Of a stretch of DNA of 64,000 nucleotides, positions 58,638-64,000 are shown piece after piece. A model generated the notes under the pieces. That model worked only from the letters and a program-made list of their open reading frames with translations. It had not been told where the DNA came from and searched no databases. Origin of the DNA: Pseudomonas sp. B21-048 (GTDB taxonomy: Bacteria; Pseudomonadota; Gammaproteobacteria; Pseudomonadales; Pseudomonadaceae); NCBI RefSeq assembly GCF_024748615.1, contig NZ_CP087168.1:3906001-3970000 (forward strand), written 5' to 3'. The position numbers were made by a program, and so were the translations under genes. Position 1 is the stretch's first letter. Every line of letters starts with the position of its first letter.

Positions 58638-59690
58638 ATGTACACCGCCATCGGATACGCCGCTCAGTCAGCCACCACTCCCCTCGCCCCGATGAAATTC
58701 GAACGCCGCAGCCCACGGGCCGACGACGTTGCGATCGACATCCTCTACTGCGGCGTCTGCCATTCCGACATCCATCAGGCACGCAACGAGTGGGGCATTG
58801 CGGTTTACCCGCTGATGCCCGGCCATGAGATCGTCGGCAAAGTGACCGCCGTCGGCGCTAACGTTACCCAACACAAAGTCGGCGACCTGGTCGGCGTCGG
58901 CTGCATGGTTGACTCGTGCCGTCACTGCGAAGCCTGCCAGGCGGATCTGGAGCAATACTGCCTGGAAGGTCCGACCTTGACCTACGCCACCCCGGACCGG
59001 GTCGATGGCAGCAACACCATGGGCGGTTACTCCGACAGCATCGTGGTCAGCGAGCACTTTGTCGTGCGTATCCCCGAGAAACTCGACCCGGCCAGCGCCG
59101 CGCCGATTCTGTGCGCCGGCATCACCACCTACTCACCGCTCAAGCACTACGGCGTGAAGGCTGGTGACAAGATCGGGATTCTCGGCATGGGTGGTCTTGG
59201 CCATATGGGCATCAAGTTCGCCAAGGCAATGGGCGCTGAAGTGACGCTGTTTACCCGCTCGGCGAGCAAGGCTGAAGAAGCTCGTCGTCAAGGCGCGGAC
59301 CATGTGATCGTGTCCACCGATGCGCAGCAGATGAAAGCCGCCGCAGGACATTTCGACTTCCTGTTGGACACCATTCCGGTGCAGCACGACCTCAATCCCT
59401 ACCTCGATACGCTGCGTTTCGATGGCGTACACATTCTGGTGGGCTTGGTCGAGCCGATCGATCCACCGGTTCACGCTGCCAAACTGATATTGGGTCGTCG
59501 CGTGTTGGCCGGCTCGCTGATCGGCGGTATCGCCGAAACCCAGGAAGTGCTGGATTTCTGCGCCGAGCATGGCATCACCTGCGACATCGAAATGCTCGAC
59601 ATTCGCCAGATCAACGAGGCTTACACCCGCATGATTGCCGGTGACGTGAAGTACCGCTTCGTGATCGATATGGCGACGTTGAAAGTCTAA
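58638..59690 (+). CDS. Zinc-dependent NAD(P) alcohol dehydrogenase (cinnamyl-alcohol/YahK type)
   Basis: 350 residues. Catalytic zinc ligands in YCGVCHSDIH (Cys41) and PGHEIVG (His63-Glu64), structural zinc ligands Cys94, Cys97, Cys100 and Cys108, Rossmann motif GILGMGGLGHMGIKFAKAMGAEVTLFTRS (NADP preference likely). It reduces aldehydes broadly in this family. The ATG at 58638 follows ACGAGG; the longer frame is not family-like. Its stop abuts the stop of the convergent IclR gene with no bases between. Confidence 0.9.
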   Translation: MYTAIGYAAQSATTPLAPMKFERRSPRADDVAIDILYCGVCHSDIHQARNEWGIAVYPLMPGHEIVGKVTAVGANVTQHKVGDLVGVGCMVDSCRHCEACQADLEQYCLEGPTLTYATPDRVDGSNTMGGYSDSIVVSEHFVVRIPEKLDPASAAPILCAGITTYSPLKHYGVKAGDKIGILGMGGLGHMGIKFAKAMGAEVTLFTRSASKAEEARRQGADHVIVSTDAQQMKAAAGHFDFLLDTIPVQHDLNPYLDTLRFDGVHILVGLVEPIDPPVHAAKLILGRRVLAGSLIGGIAETQEVLDFCAEHGITCDIEMLDIRQINEAYTRMIAGDVKYRFVIDMATLKV

Positions 59691-60494
59691 TCAGACTTTC
59701 GCGCCGAGTTCAGCAGAAAGCCGGGCTGTGACCCCTTTGATCAGGGGAATCAGCTCGGCCATTTTTTCCAATGGCATGTAAGGCACGGTACTGGCGATGC
59801 TGATACCGGCGACGATGCGCTTGCTGGCATCGCGGACCGGCGCCGCCACGCAGCGGATCGACGGTTCGTTGTCTTCCAGGTCGAAGGCGTAGCCGCCGGC
59901 CACGTACTCGATCATGCGCTGCTGAAACTGCTCCCAGGATTGCTCCGGGTGCTGCGGCCAGAACTGATTTTTTCCACCCACCGGCAAGCTGATTTCGTAC
60001 AGCCGTTGCCATTCTTCCTGCGTGTCATCGAGCATCAGCGCCTTACCGATCCCTGTACGCGCCAATGGCATGCGATGGCCGACTCGCGAGCGCATTTCCG
60101 GACCGTTGCGCCCTGGATTCTTGAGCAGGTACAGCACCTCGTCGCCCTCACGAATCGCCAAGTGAATGGTGTCACCGGTTAACGCCGACAACTCATCCAG
60201 ATACGGCCCGGCCAGCGTGACCAGCGGCAGCTCTTCACGTGCCTGAAAACCCAGCTCGATCAGTTTCGGCCCCAGCAGATAACCGACTTGCGGCACCACC
60301 CGCAGATAACGCTCGTCCACCAGGCAGCTGGCCAGACGATGGGTAGTGCTGCGCGTCGTGCCGATCAACCGGGCGATTTCCTTGAGATCGCGGGCGCCAC
60401 TGGCCACGGCCTGAACCACACCCAAACCACGAAGCAATGTCTGGGTGCCAGTCGGCGCGGCGTCCTTGGCGATTTTTGGGGCGTCTTCCTGCAT
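59691..60494 (-). CDS. IclR family regulator, probably of the dgo operon
   Basis: 267 residues. N-terminal winged helix (about 18-80, DLKEIARLIGTTRSTTHRLASCLVDERYL) and IclR effector domain (about 90-260). It lies 290 bp downstream of dgoD in the same orientation, so it probably controls galactonate genes, although it is not divergent from them. Stops directly against the adh gene, so no terminator separates the convergent genes. Confidence 0.85.
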   Translation of the reverse strand: MQEDAPKIAKDAAPTGTQTLLRGLGVVQAVASGARDLKEIARLIGTTRSTTHRLASCLVDERYLRVVPQVGYLLGPKLIELGFQAREELPLVTLAGPYLDELSALTGDTIHLAIREGDEVLYLLKNPGRNGPEMRSRVGHRMPLARTGIGKALMLDDTQEEWQRLYEISLPVGGKNQFWPQHPEQSWEQFQQRMIEYVAGGYAFDLEDNEPSIRCVAAPVRDASKRIVAGISIASTVPYMPLEKMAELIPLIKGVTARLSAELGAKV

Positions 60495-60657
60495 ATCCAG
60501 CCTTTACCGTTGAGCGAGTGAACGGGCGGCATTATGGTCGCCCGATGGCCGCGACTACAACTTGATACGCTCGACCTTGCCCACCAGCAACACGTAGGAA
60601 AGTGCAGGGGTGCCTCTTCTTATGTTTATTGAGGTCAATGGACGAAACACAACAAAT

Positions 60658-60772
60658 CTGTAGGAGCGAGGCTTGCCCGCGAAGGCGTCAGAGGGGACGC
60701 CGATGAGAATCAGGCAGACCGAGGCGTGGCCTTCGCGGGCAAGTCGGATCGCCGCACCGCTCGCTCCTACAA
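60658..60772. repeat. REP doublet between the IclR gene and dgoD
   Basis: CTGTAGGAGCGAGGCTTGCCCGCGAAGG at the left and CCTTCGCGGGCAAGTCGGATCGCCGC...GCTCGCTCCTACA at the right; the same family as 18853-18972, imperfect. It fills most of the 290-bp gap. Confidence 0.88.
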
Positions 60773-60785
60773 GGACGGTGTCAAA

Positions 60786-61934
60786 TCACCACTCGGCAAA
60801 GCTGCCATCGGCATGGCGCCAGATCGGGTTGCGCCAGCGGTGGCCGACGGCGGCGCGTTCGATCACGTATTCCTCGTTGATCTCGATGCCCAGGCCCGGG
60901 CCGTTAGGGATTTTCACGAAGCCCTTGTCGTAGTCGAACACCCGCGGATCCTTCACATAATCGAGCAGGTCATTGCTCTCGTTGTAATGGATGCCCAGGC
61001 TCTGTTCCTGGATGAACGCGTTGTAGCAAACGGCGTCCAGTTGCAGGCACGCCGCCAGGGCAATCGGGCCCAACGGGCAATGCAGTGCCAGTGCCACGTC
61101 GTAGGCTTCGGCCATGTTGGCGATCTTGCGGGTTTCGGTGATGCCACCTGCGTGGGAGGCATCCGGCTGGATGATGTCGACGTAGCCTTCGCTGAGCACC
61201 CGCTTGAAATCCCAACGCGAAAACAACCGTTCGCCGAGGGCAATCGGCGTGCTGGTCAGCGGCGCCAGTTCTTTCAGCGCTTCGTAGTTTTCGCTGAGCA
61301 CCGGCTCTTCGATGAACATCAGCTTGTACGGGTCGAGTTCCTTCATCAGCACCTTGGCCATGGGCTTGTGCACCCGACCATGGAAGTCCACGCCGATGCC
61401 GACATTCGGGCCGACAGCATCGCGTACGGCGGCGACGTTGGCCAAGGCCAGGTCAACCTTCTCGAAGGAGTCGAGGAATTGCAGTTCTTCGGTGCCGTTC
61501 ATTTTCACCGCCGCGAAACCACGGCTGACCGCTTCTTTCGCGGCGCGAGCGGTGTCCGCCGGGCGATCACCACCGATCCACGAATACACGCGAATCTTGT
61601 CCCGCACCTGACCACCCAGCAGATCGCTGACCGACACTCCCAGCGCCTTGCCCTTGATGTCCCACAGCGCCTGGTCGATACCGGCCAGCGCACTCATGTG
61701 GATCGCACCGCCCCGGTAGAAGCCGCCACGGTAGAGCACGGTCCAGATGTCTTCGATGTTGCGTGGGTCTTTGCCGATCAGGTAGTCGGACAACTCCTCA
61801 ACCGCAGCAGCGACGGTATGCGCCCGACCTTCGACCACGGGCTCACCCCAACCGGTCACGCCCTCGTCGGTTTCGACTTTGAGGAAGCACCAGCGCGGCG
61901 GAACGATGAAGGTCGTGAGTTTGGTGATTTTCAT
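60786..61934 (-). CDS. dgoD: D-galactonate dehydratase
   Basis: Enolase-superfamily dehydratase that turns D-galactonate into 2-keto-3-deoxygalactonate. 382 residues from the ATG at 61934 ([25 protein letters not shown]). Metal-binding residues are in [22 protein letters not shown] and [12 protein letters not shown], and the general-acid/base His in [14 protein letters not shown]. DgoK, DgoA and DgoD follow in that order in one operon. Confidence 0.95.
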   Translation of the reverse strand: MKITKLTTFIVPPRWCFLKVETDEGVTGWGEPVVEGRAHTVAAAVEELSDYLIGKDPRNIEDIWTVLYRGGFYRGGAIHMSALAGIDQALWDIKGKALGVSVSDLLGGQVRDKIRVYSWIGGDRPADTARAAKEAVSRGFAAVKMNGTEELQFLDSFEKVDLALANVAAVRDAVGPNVGIGVDFHGRVHKPMAKVLMKELDPYKLMFIEEPVLSENYEALKELAPLTSTPIALGERLFSRWDFKRVLSEGYVDIIQPDASHAGGITETRKIANMAEAYDVALALHCPLGPIALAACLQLDAVCYNAFIQEQSLGIHYNESNDLLDYVKDPRVFDYDKGFVKIPNGPGLGIEINEEYVIERAAVGHRWRNPIWRHADGSFAEW

Positions 61935-61981
61935 CTTTATTGTCTCTCTTGTAGATGCAGCGCTCACAGCGCCAAAAAGTC

Positions 61982-62602
61982 TTAACGCAGAGCATTCCAG
62001 GCAGCGACATACGCCTTGGCGTTTACTGCCACTTGCTCAGGTGTCATGCCCGGTTTGAACAACCCGGAACCAAGGCCGAAACCTTTGACGCCAGCCTCGA
62101 CAAACACCTGCATGTTGTCCGGCGTAATCCCGCCCACCGGCAGCAGCACCGTCCCCACCGGCAACACCGCCAGCCAGGCTTTCACAACAGCAGGGCCCAT
62201 TTGTTCGGCCGGGAACATCTTCAGCGCATCCGCCCCTTCGGCCAGCGCCGCAAAGGCTTCGGTCGGCGTCGCCACGCCCGGCGACAGGAACAACCCCGCC
62301 GCTTTCGCCGCACGCAACACCTTGGCATCGCTGTGGGGCATGACGATCACCTGGCCGCCCGCCGCTTTCACTTGCTCGACCTGTTCTGGCGTCAACACCG
62401 TGCCCGCACCGATCAGGCAATCGGCGGGTAAGGTACTGCGCAGAATGCGGATGCTTTCGTACGGTTCGGGGGAATTAAGCGGCACTTCAATGATGCGAAA
62501 TCCGGCCGAGTACAGGACTTCGCCAACAGCTGCCGCTTCTTGCGGACGCAGGCCACGCAGGATCGCGATCAGACCGTTTTGTGCCAGTGCTTGCTTGAGC
62601 AT
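61982..62602 (-). CDS. dgoA: 2-dehydro-3-deoxy-6-phosphogalactonate aldolase
   Basis: Class I aldolase that splits KDPGal into pyruvate and glyceraldehyde-3-phosphate. 206 residues, KDPG-aldolase family; the Schiff-base lysine is in [12 protein letters not shown] and the acid/base Glu in [13 protein letters not shown]. Located 47 bp before dgoD and 19 bp after dgoK. Confidence 0.94.
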   Translation of the reverse strand: MLKQALAQNGLIAILRGLRPQEAAAVGEVLYSAGFRIIEVPLNSPEPYESIRILRSTLPADCLIGAGTVLTPEQVEQVKAAGGQVIVMPHSDAKVLRAAKAAGLFLSPGVATPTEAFAALAEGADALKMFPAEQMGPAVVKAWLAVLPVGTVLLPVGGITPDNMQVFVEAGVKGFGLGSGLFKPGMTPEQVAVNAKAYVAAWNALR

Positions 62603-62621
62603 CTCAGACCTCCAGCAAGGT

Positions 62622-63614
62622 TTAACGGGATGGGGGTGTCGTGATCAATCCCGCGGCGACCGCCAACTGCCACAACCCGCGTTCGGTGGCCTGCTCGGCC
62701 AGGGTCACCCGGGCAAAACCGCAGGCGTCGAGCGCCCGGCTGTAGCGGGCGCAGAGTTGCGCATTGCCGATGAGGATGATCGAAGGCAGGTGCACGCTGT
62801 TGCGCCGACGACGCTGAACATTGGCCAGGGCCGACAGTTCATGGCCGATCAACAGGCCGGACAGATAGTCCGGTTGCGCGACGGCGCTGAGTTCACCGGT
62901 CAGCCCCAGACTGCGGGCACTGAACAATGTCGACAGCGGCCCGATCTCGCCGTCCGCCGACAGCGCCACTCGCACGCCACGATCGAACGCTGCGCCATCG
63001 AAAGACGCGCCGCGTTGCTGAGTGCGCCCCAGAATGCTGTGTTCACTGAGGACGGCGAAGACTTCGCCAGTCATGAAAGTATCGAAATGCTCAATGCAGC
63101 CGTCGGCCACTTCCACCCATTTCGAATGACTGCCCGGCAAGCCGATCAACAGATCGCTGCCCGCCCCACTCGGCAGATTCTGCAACACGCCGAGGACTTG
63201 GGTTTCCTCGCCGCGCATCACGTTCGGCAAGCGCGAACGCTGAATCACGCCCGGCACGATGTGCACATCGACACCGCGAAGACTGCGAACAGTTTGTAGG
63301 GAAGTTCCGAGATTGGCGACGTTCGCCGGTGTGTCGCAGTAGGCCGCTTCGCGCCAGCCCTGAGCACTGCCGACCATGCCGCAAGCAATCACCGGCAAAT
63401 CGGGCTGCGCCTCGAGCCAGTCACCGCAGGCCTCATCGAAGGCCAATTCAAAACCGTCGGCACAGGCCTGGCCGGCGATGATTCGCGGCGTCTTGGGCAG
63501 CCGCATGATCCCGGACGACAGCGAGCGCTGTTCCAGCACCTGGCCACCGAAGCCGAGTTTGTAAGCACGTAATGAGGTTGTCCCCCAATCGAGCGCGATC
63601 AATTGCGCCAGCAT
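62622..63614 (-). CDS. dgoK: 2-dehydro-3-deoxygalactonokinase
   Basis: ATP-dependent kinase of the DgoK family, 330 residues from the ATG at 63614. Phosphate-binding motif LIALDWGTTSLRAYKLG; further conserved ACGMVGSAQGWREAAY and LIGLPGSHSKWVEV. Phosphorylates 2-keto-3-deoxygalactonate before aldol cleavage by DgoA. First gene of dgoKAD; the frame extends further upstream without family sequence. Confidence 0.94.
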   Translation of the reverse strand: MLAQLIALDWGTTSLRAYKLGFGGQVLEQRSLSSGIMRLPKTPRIIAGQACADGFELAFDEACGDWLEAQPDLPVIACGMVGSAQGWREAAYCDTPANVANLGTSLQTVRSLRGVDVHIVPGVIQRSRLPNVMRGEETQVLGVLQNLPSGAGSDLLIGLPGSHSKWVEVADGCIEHFDTFMTGEVFAVLSEHSILGRTQQRGASFDGAAFDRGVRVALSADGEIGPLSTLFSARSLGLTGELSAVAQPDYLSGLLIGHELSALANVQRRRRNSVHLPSIILIGNAQLCARYSRALDACGFARVTLAEQATERGLWQLAVAAGLITTPPSR

Positions 63615-63680
63615 CGCTTCACCTGTTTTGTTTTTTGGCAGTGAGTGAGCTGGACTATAAACCTGGATGAAACAAAATCT

Positions 63681-63709
63681 CAATATATAAATATCAATCC
63701 CATATATTG
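63681..63709. promoter_or_regulatory. Candidate operator upstream of dgoK
   Basis: CAATATAT (63681-63688) and ATATATTG (63702-63709) form an exact 8-bp inverted repeat with a 13-bp spacer, 67 bp upstream of the dgoK start in an AT-rich stretch. Likely binding site of the regulator of the dgo operon. Confidence 0.5.
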
Positions 63710-63721
63710 GAACAACGACAA

Positions 63722-63819
63722 AAAAAGATCGCAACCTTCGGCAGCTCCTTGGATGCACGACGCAATAGCGCGGTCGAACACAATCCCATGTAGGAGCTGC
63801 CGAAGGCTGCGATCTTTTA
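63722..63819. repeat. Inverted repeat of the AAGATCGCAGCCTTCGGCAGCTCC family
   Basis: AAAAAGATCGCAACCTTCGGCAGCTCC at about 63722-63748 and GGAGCTGCCGAAGGCTGCGATCTTTT at about 63793-63818 form a near-perfect pair about 44 bp apart. It may also terminate the GNAT gene. Confidence 0.88.
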
Positions 63820-63824
63820 AGGGA

Positions 63825-64000
63825 TCAATTACCTGCGGCAAAATCCCTTAACACCGCCCCATCCATCCGATACCGCACCCACTCCTCCTGCGGCTGTGCG
63901 CCGAGGGATTTGTAGAATTCGATCGCCGGTTTGTTCCAGTCCAGCACGCTCCATTCGAAACGACCGCAGTCATTGGCGCAGGCGATTTTCGCCAGGTGGC
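63825..64000 (-). CDS. GNAT family N-acetyltransferase, C-terminal part only
   Basis: About 58 C-terminal residues are visible, running off the right edge and ending at the TGA at 63825-63827: HLAKIACANDCGRFEWSVLD, WNKPAIEFYKSLGAQ, and a short tail. The N-x-x-A-I-x-F-Y-x-S-L-G-A motif is the typical end of GNAT acetyltransferases. Substrate unknown; the start is outside the window. Confidence 0.88.
   Translation of the reverse strand, partial: HLAKIACANDCGRFEWSVLDWNKPAIEFYKSLGAQPQEEWVRYRMDGAVLRDFAAGN

Overview
The window is a stretch of a Pseudomonas chromosome, most likely of the P. fluorescens group. The evidence is the gene order (suc-lpdG-sdh divergent from gltA; gcl-hyi-glxR-ttuD-pyk; etfBA divergent from etfD), the many short REP-type intergenic palindromes (GTAGGAGC...GGCAAGCC and CGTTCCCACGC...GCGTGGGAACG families), a small CsrA/Rsm paralog and high-GC codon use. 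No rRNA, tRNA, CRISPR array, prophage, transposase or defence system was found. The window is core and catabolic chromosome with repeats between the genes.

Layout: (1) 1-12,977: TCA-cycle block. sdhCDAB, sucAB, lpdG, sucCD all run on the minus strand (sucD is cut by the window edge), and gltA diverges on the plus strand. Good sigma70-type promoters for sdhC and gltA lie back to back. (2) 12,978-13,878: gene-free, carrying a long inverted repeat with arms of about 220 bp. (3) 13.9-17 kb: acetate permease ActP, its DUF485 partner and an orphan betaine-binding protein (BetX-like). (4) 17.3-23.4 kb: a membrane GH17 beta-glucan enzyme, a small membrane protein, an alpha/beta-hydrolase overlapping an MlaA (VacJ) gene, a DUF808 membrane protein and a RutR-like TetR regulator. 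(5) 23.5-32.7 kb: kynurenine (tryptophan catabolism) island. kynU-OprD porin-APC permease form one unit, kynB-kynA-APC permease another, with kynR and an AntR-like AraC regulator between them. The product is anthranilate, but no anthranilate dioxygenase genes are present. (6) 33-41.3 kb: glyoxylate assimilation (gcl, hyi, glxR, ttuD, pyk) followed by a urea transporter, with a divergent GlcG/HbpS-like gene. Two identical TTGTATACAA palindromes sit between the divergent genes. (7) 41.3-53.5 kb: mixed housekeeping and envelope genes: voltage-gated ion channel, orphan sulfate-binding protein, YheU, CsrA paralog, YnfA, SDR, DUF3309, LtaS-like sulfatase, START protein, YkgJ cluster protein, MocR regulator, OmpA/DUF4398 lipoproteins and a solute-binding protein. 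(8) 53.6-57.5 kb: etfBA and etfD, with a PsrA-type operator next to a near-consensus promoter. (9) 57.6-63.6 kb: AraC/alcohol dehydrogenase pair, IclR regulator and the dgoKAD galactonate operon. (10) The 3' end of a GNAT acetyltransferase gene runs off the right edge.

How it fits together: the sdh/suc/lpd/gltA block supplies the TCA core and ActP imports acetate. Kynurenine, glyoxylate and galactonate modules feed alanine/anthranilate, glycerate/pyruvate and pyruvate/glyceraldehyde-3-phosphate respectively, and ETF/ETF-QO passes electrons from acyl-CoA and choline-type oxidation to ubiquinone. I did not find a convincing wholly new system. The points most worth following are the hydrolase-MlaA pair, the porin/permease tail of kynU, the paired operators at gcl, the third-type CsrA paralog, the DUF4398-OmpA-binding-protein cluster and the long inverted repeat.
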